Shown here in pieces: positions 26,610-36,643 of a stretch of 64,000 bases of DNA. Position numbers and translations under genes: made by a program. This DNA comes from Arenibacter troitsensis. GTDB lineage: Bacteria; Bacteroidota; Bacteroidia; Flavobacteriales; Flavobacteriaceae. Below the pieces are notes generated by a model. That model worked only from the letters and a program-made list of their open reading frames with translations. It did no database searches and was not told the DNA's origin. The stretch is taken from positions 186,001-250,000 of the forward strand of contig NZ_FXAO01000006.1 of the NCBI RefSeq assembly GCF_900177645.1, written 5' to 3'. How positions within the stretch are numbered: position 1 is the first letter of the stretch; the number at the start of each line of letters is the position of its first letter.

Positions 26610-28037
26610 ATGCTCAAGAACCTACACTTACTTATACTTTCTTTGGTTTTACTTTCCTGTGCGGAAAAGAAAAAAGAATCTAAAGTGGACATTCCACCCA
26701 ATGTAATCTTAATTTTCACCGACGATCAAGGATATCAGGATGTAGGTACTTTTGGTTCTCCCAATATTGAAACCCCCCATTTGGACCAAATGGCAAATGA
26801 AGGTGTAAAACTCACCAGTTTTTACTCCGCACAACCCATTTGTTCCGCTTCAAGGGCAGGTATACTCACCGGCTGCTACCCCAATCGTATTGGCATACAC
26901 AACGCCTTGGGACCAGGTAGCCCCACAGGAATAAATGCATCGGAAATGACCATAGCGGAAATGCTAAAAAACATTGGTTACAAGACCGCCATCTTTGGAA
27001 AATGGCATTTGGGGGATAGCCCAAATTTTTTGCCTACGAAACATGGTTTTGATGAATTCTTTGGCATCCCCTACTCCAACGATATGTGGCCCTACCATCC
27101 GCAGCAAGGAACTGTTTTCAATTTTGGACCCCTGCCGCTTTATGAAAATGAGACCGTTCTGGATACCCTTACGGAGCAATCCCAACTTACCACCCAAATC
27201 ACGGAAAGGAGCGTGGATTTTATCAATAGAAACAAAAACAATCCTTTCTTTCTATATGTGCCCCATCCGCAGCCGCATGTACCGCTTTTTGTATCGGATA
27301 AATTTAAAGGAAAATCAGAAAGAGGATTATACGGCGATGTCATTATGGAAATCGACTGGTCCGTGGGCGAAATATTGGCTGCGCTGAAAAAGAACGGCAT
27401 TGAGGACAATACCGTAGTTATCTTTACTTCGGACAATGGACCATGGCTTGCCTATGGCAACCACGCGGGCAGTGCACTGCCCTTTAGGGAAGGTAAGGGG
27501 ACTGCTTGGGAGGGTGCACAGCGCGAGCCTTTTATTATGAGGTACCCCAACAAGATTACCCCAGGAAAAACTATAGATATCCCTGTCATGGCCATTGATA
27601 TTTTACCGACCATCGCAGAAATTACAGGAGCCCGTTTGCCCAATTTAACCATCGACGGGAAAAGCGCCTTATCCGTACTTACCGGGGAAAGCCAAAAGAG
27701 TCCCCAGGAAGCATATTTCTTTTACTATAGGATAAACGAACTCATGGGAGTCCGTTACGGAAAATGGAAAATGTACTTTCCGCATACTTACAGGACCATG
27801 GACGGACAAGAACCTGGCAAGGATGGGCTTCCAGGGGAATACCGAATGGTCGAAATGGAAGAAATAGAACTTTACGATGTTACAACGGATATAAGCGAGA
27901 CCAACAACGTGGCCGAAGAATATCCGGAAGTGGTAGACCAAATAAAGGTTTTGGCCAATGAGATGCGCCATGAATTAGGGGATTCCCTATTGGACTTGGA
28001 AGGCACTAAAAACAGGGAGGCTGGAAAAGCCGAGTAA
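26610..28037 (+). CDS. Sulfatase lipoprotein (S1 family, arylsulfatase-like)
   Basis: 475 residues. A lipoprotein signal ends in LLSC with the lipidated Cys17, so it is membrane-anchored outside the cytoplasm. The alkaline-phosphatase-like fold has metal Asp38 and Asp39 (FTDDQGYQDVG). The formylglycine motif CSASRAGILTG holds the modified Cys78. Further active-site motifs are GKWHLG and FTSDNGPW. It would remove sulfate esters from a polysaccharide or glycolipid and needs a formylglycine-generating enzyme, which is not in this window. trmN6 follows after 37 bp. Substrate is not predictable from sequence alone; marine relatives use many such enzymes on algal polysaccharides. Confidence 0.93.
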   Translation: MLKNLHLLILSLVLLSCAEKKKESKVDIPPNVILIFTDDQGYQDVGTFGSPNIETPHLDQMANEGVKLTSFYSAQPICSASRAGILTGCYPNRIGIHNALGPGSPTGINASEMTIAEMLKNIGYKTAIFGKWHLGDSPNFLPTKHGFDEFFGIPYSNDMWPYHPQQGTVFNFGPLPLYENETVLDTLTEQSQLTTQITERSVDFINRNKNNPFFLYVPHPQPHVPLFVSDKFKGKSERGLYGDVIMEIDWSVGEILAALKKNGIEDNTVVIFTSDNGPWLAYGNHAGSALPFREGKGTAWEGAQREPFIMRYPNKITPGKTIDIPVMAIDILPTIAEITGARLPNLTIDGKSALSVLTGESQKSPQEAYFFYYRINELMGVRYGKWKMYFPHTYRTMDGQEPGKDGLPGEYRMVEMEEIELYDVTTDISETNNVAEEYPEVVDQIKVLANEMRHELGDSLLDLEGTKNREAGKAE

Positions 28038-28074
28038 GCAAGGTCTGCCCCAATAAGCAAAAGCTGGATTTATC

Positions 28075-28788
28075 ATGAGCAAACCCTTCCTATTTAAACA
28101 ATTCCAAGTACATCAGGATCGGTGTGCCATGAAAATTGGTACCGATGGCGTTTTATTGGGAGCCTGGACCTCTCTAGAGCACAAGCCCATGTCCATTCTG
28201 GATATCGGGGCGGGAACGGGTGTTGTTGCTTTGATGCTGGCACAAAGAAGCCATGCTGAAACCATAGACACCATAGAGATCGATGAGGATGCCTATGAGC
28301 AATGTGTAGAGAATTTTGAAGCCTCCTACTGGGCCGATCGATTATTCTGTTACCACGCGTCGCTGGACGAATTTGTGAATGAAATGGACGACAAATACGA
28401 ACTCATTGTATCCAATCCTCCATTTTATTCCGAAATAATGGCCAGTGGAAATGAATCCAGGGATATGGCAAGACAAAACCAATCCTTGCCCTTTGGAGAC
28501 CTTTTGAGCAGTGTTGTACAGCTATTGGCAGAAAATGGAACCTTTTCCACCATCATCCCTTTTAAAAAAGAGGAGGGATTTTTGAAATTGGCAGCCGCAA
28601 TCAACCTGCACCCCAAGCGGCTTATGCGCATTAAAGGGAATCCTAAATCCGAGATTAAGCGAAGCTTGTTGGAATTGCAAACTGGAAAGACTTCTGTTGA
28701 AATTGAAAATCTAACCATAGAATCGGCCCGACACCAATACACTAAGGAATACATTGATCTGACAAAAGATTTTTATTTAAAAATGTAA
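28075..28788 (+). CDS. trmN6: tRNA1(Val) (adenine(37)-N6)-methyltransferase (TrmN6/YfiC type)
   Basis: 237 residues. The class I SAM motif DIGAGTG lies at 43-49, the acidic end of the next strand is IEIDEDAYEQ, and the catalytic N6-adenine motif NPPF lies at 114-117. The N-terminal FKQFQVHQDRCAMKIGTDGVLLGAW is diagnostic of the YfiC family. It modifies A37 next to the anticodon of a valine tRNA. It lies 37 bp after the sulfatase stop on the same strand, and the functional link between them is probably none. Confidence 0.92.
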   Translation: MSKPFLFKQFQVHQDRCAMKIGTDGVLLGAWTSLEHKPMSILDIGAGTGVVALMLAQRSHAETIDTIEIDEDAYEQCVENFEASYWADRLFCYHASLDEFVNEMDDKYELIVSNPPFYSEIMASGNESRDMARQNQSLPFGDLLSSVVQLLAENGTFSTIIPFKKEEGFLKLAAAINLHPKRLMRIKGNPKSEIKRSLLELQTGKTSVEIENLTIESARHQYTKEYIDLTKDFYLKM

Positions 28789-28861
28789 CAATCATACTTT
28801 CTTGTGTTATATTTTTAAACAAATCCTTAATTTGTTTATTTTTGATTCTAAAATTTATTCT

Positions 28862-30040
28862 ATGCGACCCGATTTGTTTGAAGCTCCTGATTATTACAAT
28901 TTAGACGACCTTTTATCCGAAGAACATAAATTGGTGCGCGATGCTGCCAGACAATGGGTAAAAAGGGATATTTCCCCTATCATAGAAGAGTATGCCCAAA
29001 AGGCGGAGTTCCCAAAACAGATCATCAAAGGCCTATCCGAAATTGGCGCCTTCGGACCCTATATCCCGGAGGAATATGGAGGGGCTGGTCTGGACCAGAT
29101 AAGTTATGGATTAATAATGCAGGAAATAGAACGGGGCGATAGCGGGGTACGCTCCACCGCCTCGGTACAATCGTCTTTGGTAATGTATCCCATTTATGCC
29201 TATGGCAGTGAGGAACAACGCAAGAAATACTTGCCTAAATTGGCCTCCGGCGAATTTATGGGCTGTTTTGGACTTACTGAACCCAATCATGGTTCCAACC
29301 CCAGTGGTATGGAAACAAGATTTAAGGATAAAGGCGATCATTTTCTACTAAACGGGGCCAAACTTTGGATTTCCAATTCCCCTTTTGCCGATATAGCCGT
29401 GGTATGGGCCAAGAACGAAGAAGGGCGCATCCATGGACTAATAGTAGAGCGGGGCATGGAAGGCTTTTCCACACCAGAAACCCATAATAAATGGTCTTTA
29501 CGAGCCTCGGCGACGGGCGAATTAATCTTTGACAATGTAAAAGTTCCCAAAGACAATCTTTTGCCCGGTAAAAACGGGCTTGGCGCACCTTTGGGCTGCT
29601 TGGATTCCGCACGCTACGGAATTGCCTGGGGCGCCATAGGCGCCGCAATGGATTGTTATGATACCGCCTTGAGATATGCCAAGGAACGCATCCAATTTGG
29701 AAAACCTATCGCCGCCACCCAGTTGCAGCAAAAAAAATTGGCAGAGATGATTACAGAAATCACCAAAGCACAGTTATTGGCCTTCCGATTGGGACAATTG
29801 AAAAACGAAGGAAAGGCCACTACGGCACAAATTTCCATGGCCAAGCGCAATAACGTGGAAATGGCGATCAAAATAGCCCGGGAGGCCAGACAGGTCTTAG
29901 GTGGAATGGGCATCACCGGCGAATACAGTATTATGCGCCATATGATGAATCTTGAAAGTGTCATTACCTATGAAGGCACGCATGACATCCACCTACTGAT
30001 TACAGGTGCCGATATTACCGGACTACCAGCTTTTCAATAA
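28862..30040 (+). CDS. gcdH: Acyl-CoA dehydrogenase, glutaryl-CoA dehydrogenase type
   Basis: From the ATG at 28862 the protein has 392 residues. An upstream in-frame start at 28802 adds a 20-residue stretch (CYIFKQILNLFIFD) that the family lacks, so it is not preferred. Identifying motifs are GVRSTASVQSSLVMYPIYAYGS with Arg97, CFGLTEPNHGSNP, and YEGTHDIH with the catalytic base Glu371. This set matches glutaryl-CoA dehydrogenase, which oxidises and decarboxylates glutaryl-CoA to crotonyl-CoA in lysine and tryptophan breakdown and passes electrons to ETF. Short-chain acyl-CoA dehydrogenases have a different set. Confidence 0.92.
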   Translation: MRPDLFEAPDYYNLDDLLSEEHKLVRDAARQWVKRDISPIIEEYAQKAEFPKQIIKGLSEIGAFGPYIPEEYGGAGLDQISYGLIMQEIERGDSGVRSTASVQSSLVMYPIYAYGSEEQRKKYLPKLASGEFMGCFGLTEPNHGSNPSGMETRFKDKGDHFLLNGAKLWISNSPFADIAVVWAKNEEGRIHGLIVERGMEGFSTPETHNKWSLRASATGELIFDNVKVPKDNLLPGKNGLGAPLGCLDSARYGIAWGAIGAAMDCYDTALRYAKERIQFGKPIAATQLQQKKLAEMITEITKAQLLAFRLGQLKNEGKATTAQISMAKRNNVEMAIKIAREARQVLGGMGITGEYSIMRHMMNLESVITYEGTHDIHLLITGADITGLPAFQ

Positions 30041-30132
30041 ACTGCCTTAATATCCCAGACTGAAAAAGCACCAAAGCCAACACTAGAATTTCTTAATGTG
30101 TTCTTTTGTGTCATGCTTAAATCTACATATAT

Positions 30133-30264
30133 TCAGAGCGCAACCGCCTTTAAATAATATTTCTGATCAACCCATTTGGTGGTAATATATCCAACCTTAG
30201 CGTATCCAATAAATTTTGAAAATGTAGAATTAGAAAAATCTACAGTGTTTGGAATATATTTTTT
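30133..30264 (-). pseudogene. Possible C-terminal gene remnant
   Basis: The 30041-30408 interval has no intact gene. On the minus strand a frame without a start codon reads KKYIPNTVDFSNSTFSKFIG and on for 43 codons to a TGA at 30133-30135. The composition looks protein-like, so it may be the end of a lost gene, but the family is not recognised. The rest of the interval is A+T-rich leader of the sigma factor gene; no TAnnTTTG element was found there. Confidence 0.3.
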
Positions 30265-30408
30265 TTAGATTCAAAATTTTAAGTATATTAACATACTATA
30301 TAAATAATATTTACCTACATATATTGATTTATTAACAATGAAGCAACTTTGAATACTTACCTTTTTAGTTCCTTGCACGAATTATAGAACCTGGACAATC
30401 ACCTCCTA

Positions 30409-30999
30409 ATGACCAATGCAGATCGCAATACCTTAGTTTTAGTTGGACAACTCATAGCAGGAGAAGAGAAAGCATTTGAACAGGTGATGGAAACCTACTA
30501 CAAAAAACTTTTGATCTACGCCTATAGCTTTACCAATGATTACCCCCAGGCCCAGGATATAGTTCAAAACGTATTTTTACGATTATGGGAACGCAGACAA
30601 AATATTAATATCAGGGAATCCTTTCAAGGGCTTTTGTACAAATCGGTTTACAATGAATATATTGATGATTACAGAAGAAAAAAATCTTCTATAATTATCA
30701 ATGAAGCCTATAAGCTCGCTTTGAATTATGCCGTGGAGGATACCAACTACCAATTAGTGGAAGATAAGATCGCTTTAATAAAAAAGGAAGTGGAACATTT
30801 ACCCCCTAGATGCAAACAAATTTTTTTATTGAGCAAACAAGATGGCCTGACCAACTCCGAAATAGCAACATATTTAGATATATCCATTAAAACCGTGGAA
30901 TACCAAATTGCCCAAGCCTATAGTGTAATTAGAACAAAAACTGAGGTGAAAATAAAGAAATTAGCCATGATTCTCTTTTCTTATATTAAATTGAAGTAA
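30409..30999 (+). CDS. RNA polymerase sigma-70 factor, ECF type
   Basis: 196 residues. Region 2 (AFEQVMETYYKKLLIYAYSFTNDYPQAQDIVQNVFLRLWERR, about 23-63) and region 4 (LPPRCKQIFLLSKQDGLTNSEIATYLDISIKTVEYQIAQAYSVIR, about 130-174) are both present, without region 3, the ECF layout. Bacteroidota use such factors, held by a FecR anti-sigma, to switch on SusC/SusD genes when a substrate binds. A FecR-SusC-SusD set lies just to the right but on the opposite strand, with the sigma gene facing it; usually sigma comes first in the same direction. The pairing is therefore likely but not proven. Confidence 0.92.
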   Translation: MTNADRNTLVLVGQLIAGEEKAFEQVMETYYKKLLIYAYSFTNDYPQAQDIVQNVFLRLWERRQNINIRESFQGLLYKSVYNEYIDDYRRKKSSIIINEAYKLALNYAVEDTNYQLVEDKIALIKKEVEHLPPRCKQIFLLSKQDGLTNSEIATYLDISIKTVEYQIAQAYSVIRTKTEVKIKKLAMILFSYIKLK

Positions 31000-31118
31000 C
31001 CCATAAGCAATTCTTCTTTTATTGTTGGCTAAAGGGAAAAATAGCTACCGAACCTAAGGATCAGTCTGCTCCAAGGTATATTAAATAATCCTATCATCTT
31101 TACCATCAACAAGAATAC

Positions 31119-31161
31119 TTACAAAAAACCAAACCTGTATGCGTACGGCAAACAGGTCTGG
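31119..31161 (-). terminator. Terminator after the SusC/SusD pair
   Basis: On the minus strand, CCAGACCTGT and ACAGGTTTGG (31161-31129) pair with one mismatch around a 13-nt loop and are followed by a TTTTTTGTAA run. It lies 29 bp after the SusD stop, between two converging genes. Confidence 0.65.
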
Positions 31162-31189
31162 AAAAAATTTCAAACGAATTAGATTTAGA

Positions 31190-32926
31190 TTATTGCAGCA
31201 ACCACATTTTAGACCACTGATTGTTCTCAGCAGGCTGTAATTTATCTATGGCTTGCAACATATTCTCTTCATTAAAAGGATCATCATAATAAAACCTAAC
31301 AGGTATCTCTTGTCCCTTAGTCCCTGCTATAATATTGACACTTAAATTAGGAAGTCCTGTTCTACGCCAATCAAACCATGATTCTGGAGTAAGCCATTGA
31401 GAAATCCATTTTTGGTGCATAATAGGTTCCATTTTATCTGCGGCATCATTAAAGATCTGTTGAGTCCGTGCCATATACACTCCTTGATCAAAAGGAACAA
31501 GTGTATTGTTCGCTTTATCATACACCGCAGATGGATCACCATCCGAAATTCCATACTGCCCCATTGACAATTGAATGCCTCTATTGTAATAATCCAAAGC
31601 GCTATTGGATATCCACCCTCGTACACTTGCTTCAGCCAAAATAAATTGTACCTCAGCAGCATTCATTAGTACTGCCTTTACCAATGGATTGGCATCCTCC
31701 GCATACATTTCAGTTAGATACGAAGCGTGAGGGTTTGATGCTGCGGCAAGATAAACACTTTCATCTAGAGACGCAATTACCTCATTAGCATTGATCCCAT
31801 CCGCAAATTTCTGAAATTGGTTAGGATCCGTTAAGGCAACTGGCAAACCAACAAAAAGGGAGGTATCAATATTATTCTCCTTATTTTCATCATTATTTAT
31901 TGCGTTAATATCTGCTGTAGTATAACGTTTTAACACGCCATCTTCCTGTACAATTTCATCAGTGGCCCCCTGAAAAATTTGAACATCTACAGGTCGCACC
32001 CAAGACGTTAATCTTGGATCGCCCAGGGCAGTCAAATCATCAACAATAGTAGCTGATGGTTTTCTACGATAAAATTCAGAGCGGTTACTACTTCTTAAGG
32101 GACCTCCGTACCAACTGTTATCGCTATTGGTACCCACAAATGCGATGGCCGCATTGTCGTCATTGTTTACTAAGATAGGATATTCTGCACTATTACCCAC
32201 TAGGGCTAAAATTTCTGCAGCCGGATTAATATCGATACCTCCCTTTTCTGATAAACGCATATAATACCTAAGGCGTAAAGAATTAGCAAGTTTACGCCAC
32301 TTTAAGGCATCCCCTTGATACACAATGTCTGCATCCGCCACTTCTTGTATAACCCCAGCTCCTGTTAAAAGAGTATTTGCATGTGCCAAATCGTTTATTA
32401 TTCCCTTAAAAATGGTCAGTTGATCATCATATGCAGGTTTAAAAAATTCATCTCCACCCTTTTCTGCTTGGAGGGCATTTGTATAAGGTAAATCCCCAAA
32501 AATAGACGTTAACATCCCATACCAATAAGATTTCATGATAAGCGCAACTCCCTGATAGTAATCTTTAACCTTCCCGGTTTTTTCGTTATCAGCCCTTTCG
32601 AAGATATAGTCACTATCTTTTAAAGGTTCGTAATAGCCAGCATAACTCGCTGCCTGCCAGTTAAAATTAAATCGGTCATAACTTGTAAAGTCGCGTTGCA
32701 AATATTGGGTCGTAGCAGTAATCTCAGCCGCACCCATATTAAGGTCAGCAGTTATAGTTGCAGATTGGGATAAAATACCGGTCAGCACAAATTTTATGTC
32801 TATCTCAGTATCTGGTAAACTATTGGGACTTACATTTATCTCCTCCAAAGATTCTGAGCACGATGTAGCAAAAAGTACTACCATAGGCAGTAATATTGCA
32901 AATATGTTTTTCTTTATTCTAGTCAT
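31190..32926 (-). CDS. SusD/RagB-family outer-membrane nutrient-binding lipoprotein
   Basis: 578 residues. The signal peptide ends in LFATSC with the lipidated Cys, followed by SESLEEINVSPNSLPD. The TPR-like helical core includes TQYLQRDFTSYDRFNFNWQ, YWYGMLTSIFGDLPYTNA and LRLRYYMRLSEKGGID, and the C-terminal WISQWLTPESWFDWRRTGLP is typical of the SusD-like_2 subfamily. It forms a lid over the SusC barrel and captures the substrate at the cell surface. The gene starts 12 bp after susC. The ligand may be an oligosaccharide or a peptide; the sequence does not decide. Confidence 0.95.
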   Translation of the reverse strand: MTRIKKNIFAILLPMVVLFATSCSESLEEINVSPNSLPDTEIDIKFVLTGILSQSATITADLNMGAAEITATTQYLQRDFTSYDRFNFNWQAASYAGYYEPLKDSDYIFERADNEKTGKVKDYYQGVALIMKSYWYGMLTSIFGDLPYTNALQAEKGGDEFFKPAYDDQLTIFKGIINDLAHANTLLTGAGVIQEVADADIVYQGDALKWRKLANSLRLRYYMRLSEKGGIDINPAAEILALVGNSAEYPILVNNDDNAAIAFVGTNSDNSWYGGPLRSSNRSEFYRRKPSATIVDDLTALGDPRLTSWVRPVDVQIFQGATDEIVQEDGVLKRYTTADINAINNDENKENNIDTSLFVGLPVALTDPNQFQKFADGINANEVIASLDESVYLAAASNPHASYLTEMYAEDANPLVKAVLMNAAEVQFILAEASVRGWISNSALDYYNRGIQLSMGQYGISDGDPSAVYDKANNTLVPFDQGVYMARTQQIFNDAADKMEPIMHQKWISQWLTPESWFDWRRTGLPNLSVNIIAGTKGQEIPVRFYYDDPFNEENMLQAIDKLQPAENNQWSKMWLLQ

Positions 32927-32938
32927 CTTATATTATTT

Positions 32939-35900
32939 TTAGAAACTTATGTTTAGTCGAAGGCCTACAGGAATAGTCCAAGGGGCCACATTCCATTTTT
33001 CAAAGCCTTGGGTTCCCTGATCATAGGCAAGCTCAGGGTCGATTCCGATACCGGCTGCGGTCCAAAGCATAACATTCTTGGCATATACGGATATGGCTAC
33101 ATTATCAGCCGAGATAAACTTGGCAACCTCAGCTGGTAGTGCATAGGTCATGGTGATGTCTCTTAATTTAACAAAAGATGCGTCGTACATAAAAGCATAA
33201 CCGGTTCTCCAATAACTACCGCTAGATTCAACCACTCTATAGGCGTCAAATAATTTTGTGCCAACATCTCCGAAATTTTCGGTGTAGGTACCATCACCAT
33301 TGTCTATTACCCCAGGAAAGAAAGCTCCATTGTAATTCCCGTTAAATTCAAAACCACCTAATTCTTCATTTCGGCCACCAACCCAGACATCGTTGTCTCT
33401 ATAAATAGGGTTAGATTTGATTTCATTGGCCAATGCGGCACCGTCAGGAAAAGAATTAGCATTTAGGATTCCCGAAAAGGTACTTGAACTGATTCCATTT
33501 TGCCAGTCCTCTATTTTTCCAGAACGTGCCATTCTCTTCATGGATTCTGAGAAGAAATCCCCACCTTGCCTCCAGTCGAAACTAGCAGAAAGGGTAAAGT
33601 TTTTATACCGAATAGAAGTGTTCATCCCAACAGAAAAATCGTTGTTGAAATTTCCTACCTTAATCTGATTCTCCCGAGCTCTATCATCCACCCATCTTCC
33701 ATTAGAATCCAATAGATTCCATCCTGCATACTCGCCTTCTTCTACTTTCTTTATATAAGGAGAGTACATGTCCCCAATGATTCCTCCTACTCTTGTAAAA
33801 GCACCACCATCTGTTCCTCCACCAAAATCAACACGGTCAATACCGTCAACCAATTCTACAAGTTTACTTTCCTGTGTGGTGAAATTAAAATTCATGTTCC
33901 ATTCAAGATCTTCCGTTCTAATAGGAACCATATTCAATCCAAATTCAAACCCATAATTTTCCACATTCCCTGCATTAATGGTCGTACTCGTATACCCCGT
34001 AAGTGGTGAAACATTCACATTTAAGATTTGGTTTTTATTTTGAGTCTTGTAATAGGTAGCCTCAAGCCCCAGTCTGCCCTTAAAGAAACCTAAATCAGCA
34101 CCTACCTCATAAGAAGTAGCTATTTCTGGCTTTAGCTTGGTATTTGGCATACTGCTAGGTAGTGAATAGGTAAAATCATCCCCCCAAAACCCTTGGGTTA
34201 AAGTTGGGTGAATTAAATAAGGATCGGTATCCTTCCCTACCTCCGCCCATCCAGAGCGTATTTTAATAAGCGAAATCCAAGATGGCATTTGGAACATTTC
34301 AGAAACCAAAACACTTCCAGAAACGGAAGGGTAAAAGTAAGAACTGTTCTCCGTAGGGAGGGTACTGGACCAATCGTTACGTGCTGTTAAATCCAAATAG
34401 AGCATATTTTTATAGCCCAATGTAGCCATTCCATATACACTGTATACCGCTTTTTTAAAAGTTCCATTACTGTATTCCAATCCTCCTCTGGATACATTTG
34501 AAAGGGTAAACAACCCTGGAAGAACCAAATTGTCACCTCCAGAACTATAGGTATTAACTTCGCTATTCAATATATTTCCACCTACAGAAGGAGATATACG
34601 GAAATCACCAAATCGCTTGTCATAGGAAAACAAAACATCTACGTTAGATTCCTTAGAACTACTATTATCTAGGTTATATGCCCCAGTTGGTTTAGTGGTT
34701 CCCCCACCAAACCCCTGAAAAGACCATGGTTTTAAAGTTTCCACTTTATTGTAATTACCACTGTAGGCTACACGGGCCATAGCATTAAAATTTGAGGTAA
34801 TTTCCCAATCCAGCTTAATATTTCCAAAACCACTTAACTTGTCAAATTTGTTTTTCCTTTCATTAGCGGAAAACCAAGGGTTGTTATACCCATCCGTAAC
34901 ATTTCGTTGCTCAACGTTCGGTGTTTCCCAATAGTCTCCTTTTAGGTCATTGATATTTATATGTGGCGCGATGTTGAATAAATCAAAATACTGATCATCA
35001 CCACCTAGGACTTTAACTGGATTATTATCAGAATTCGGGTTAGAAACATCAAAATTTGTGGAAACGGTTACATTATCCGTTATTTTGTAGGTCGTATTAA
35101 GTCGGAAACCAAGCTTTTGAAGCTCAGTGCCTGGGGAGTACCCTTCTCCTTTCAAATGGGATACTGCCAATCTAAAGCTACCCTTGTCATAATTCCCACT
35201 TATACTAGCATCATTTATTGTGGTTACACCTGTCCTAAAGTAGTCTTTCTGCGGGTCCTTATAAAACTTTAAAGGCACTGCTTCACCATTGCTATTCCAT
35301 TGTACCGCAGAACCGCCTTCTCCCGGACCATACCAGTGTTGCCATGTGGCTTCATCAAAAATACCTCTTTGCCCGTTGGTAAATTGATCCTGAGTTTCAA
35401 AATATTTATAGGGTGTATTTAATGTGACTGTTGAGGAGAATGAAACCCCAATCCCCTTTTTAAGACCTTCACCAGATTTAGTAGTAACAAGGATTACCCC
35501 GTTTCCTGCTCTGGAACCGTAAAGTGCAGCTGCACTTGCTCCTTTTAATATGGAAACACTCTGAATGTTCATAGCGCTTATATTGCCTAAAACCGCAGTA
35601 CTCCCTACAGGTGAACCATCTACAACAACCAAAGGCTCATCATTTCCAGACAAAGAAGTTCTACCCCTGATATAGACATAGGTTTCCGCATTTAGGTCGT
35701 TACCAGACCTTCGAATGTCCAACCCTGAAACTCTACTGGACAAACCGCCCAACGCATTTTCCTGGGGAACAAGGTTTATTTTTTCACTGTCAACCTCGCC
35801 TACGGCATAGCCCAAGGCTCTCTTTTCTCGCTTCATTCCTAGAGCAGTCACCACTACTTCGTCTATTTTTTGAGCGGAAGGATCCATTATAACATCTATA

Positions 35901-36511
35901 TTGGTATTATTGCCCACAACAACCTCTTTCGTCTCCATTCCAATATAGGAGAAGACAAGAACGGTTTGCGAATTAGGTACGGCAATACTAAAATAGCCAT
36001 CAAAATCAGTAACCACCCCTTTAGTAGTTCCTTTTATAACGACATTTGCCCCAGCTAAAATCATTCCATCACTGTCCTTAACGATCCCTTGAACTTCCGA
36101 TTGTATCGGAGTATCATCGGTTTTAAATGGAACACTTTTAATGTCTTTATTCTCGTTTCTTTTTAGAATAATATGTTTGTCCAATACCTCATAAGACACA
36201 TTGGTATTGAGAAAAAGTGTATTCAATATAGTCCTAACCTTTTCTTTGTTCACCTTAAGGGTAACAATTTTACTTATATCTACATCTTTTAAATTGTAAA
36301 GAAATTTAAACTCTGTATGGGATTCAATCTCATTTAGCACCTTTTCAATCGAGACCTCTTTGAGATCCAGGCTTATTCGCGTGTTTTGTGCATAATTATT
36401 GGCCCGTATATTAAATAAGGCAATGAACAGCAAAAGGGTAGTTAATTTCATTTTTAAGCTCAGTTCCGTAGGACATAGAAGCCTACTCCTAATTTTAAGA
36501 AGGATTTTCAT
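32939..36511 (-). CDS. SusC/RagA TonB-linked outer-membrane protein with STN signalling domain
   Basis: 1190 residues. After a signal peptide ending ANNYAQ come an STN domain (about 46-118, ISLDLKEVSIEKVLNEIE), a carboxypeptidase-regulatory-like beta domain (about 135-220, GIVKDSDGMILAGANVVIKG), and a plug with KIDEVVVTALGMKREKRALG, VYIRGRTSLSGNDEPLVVVD and GVILVTTKSG. The 22-strand barrel ends NISF. The STN domain contacts a FecR anti-sigma in the periplasm, and that is the gene just upstream. It imports a substrate through the outer membrane using TonB energy. Start ATG at 36511; the signal peptide begins after about 20 extra residues, so a later Met (residue 21) might be the real start. 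Confidence 0.95.
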   Translation of the reverse strand: MKILLKIRSRLLCPTELSLKMKLTTLLLFIALFNIRANNYAQNTRISLDLKEVSIEKVLNEIESHTEFKFLYNLKDVDISKIVTLKVNKEKVRTILNTLFLNTNVSYEVLDKHIILKRNENKDIKSVPFKTDDTPIQSEVQGIVKDSDGMILAGANVVIKGTTKGVVTDFDGYFSIAVPNSQTVLVFSYIGMETKEVVVGNNTNIDVIMDPSAQKIDEVVVTALGMKREKRALGYAVGEVDSEKINLVPQENALGGLSSRVSGLDIRRSGNDLNAETYVYIRGRTSLSGNDEPLVVVDGSPVGSTAVLGNISAMNIQSVSILKGASAAALYGSRAGNGVILVTTKSGEGLKKGIGVSFSSTVTLNTPYKYFETQDQFTNGQRGIFDEATWQHWYGPGEGGSAVQWNSNGEAVPLKFYKDPQKDYFRTGVTTINDASISGNYDKGSFRLAVSHLKGEGYSPGTELQKLGFRLNTTYKITDNVTVSTNFDVSNPNSDNNPVKVLGGDDQYFDLFNIAPHININDLKGDYWETPNVEQRNVTDGYNNPWFSANERKNKFDKLSGFGNIKLDWEITSNFNAMARVAYSGNYNKVETLKPWSFQGFGGGTTKPTGAYNLDNSSSKESNVDVLFSYDKRFGDFRISPSVGGNILNSEVNTYSSGGDNLVLPGLFTLSNVSRGGLEYSNGTFKKAVYSVYGMATLGYKNMLYLDLTARNDWSSTLPTENSSYFYPSVSGSVLVSEMFQMPSWISLIKIRSGWAEVGKDTDPYLIHPTLTQGFWGDDFTYSLPSSMPNTKLKPEIATSYEVGADLGFFKGRLGLEATYYKTQNKNQILNVNVSPLTGYTSTTINAGNVENYGFEFGLNMVPIRTEDLEWNMNFNFTTQESKLVELVDGIDRVDFGGGTDGGAFTRVGGIIGDMYSPYIKKVEEGEYAGWNLLDSNGRWVDDRARENQIKVGNFNNDFSVGMNTSIRYKNFTLSASFDWRQGGDFFSESMKRMARSGKIEDWQNGISSSTFSGILNANSFPDGAALANEIKSNPIYRDNDVWVGGRNEELGGFEFNGNYNGAFFPGVIDNGDGTYTENFGDVGTKLFDAYRVVESSGSYWRTGYAFMYDASFVKLRDITMTYALPAEVAKFISADNVAISVYAKNVMLWTAAGIGIDPELAYDQGTQGFEKWNVAPWTIPVGLRLNISF

Positions 36512-36643
36512 ATTTTTGTATTGATTATTTAGATGAGTATTTATTTGCTCATTGGTATTTAGCTGGGAGATGTTCGCGCATCTTCCAGTTTTTTTGAACT
36601 TGATTTTTAGTTTGTTTTTTTTAATTCATACAATAATCTAGTT

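Noticed and set aside
28802-28861. Upstream start for the glutaryl-CoA dehydrogenase-like gene
   Set aside because: The extra 20 residues are hydrophobic, not found in the family, and derive from intergenic A+T-rich DNA.
32939-36511. Possible frameshift or pseudogene state of the SusC gene because of its length
   Set aside because: The 1190 residues are continuous, with STN, plug and barrel domains complete and a terminal Phe.
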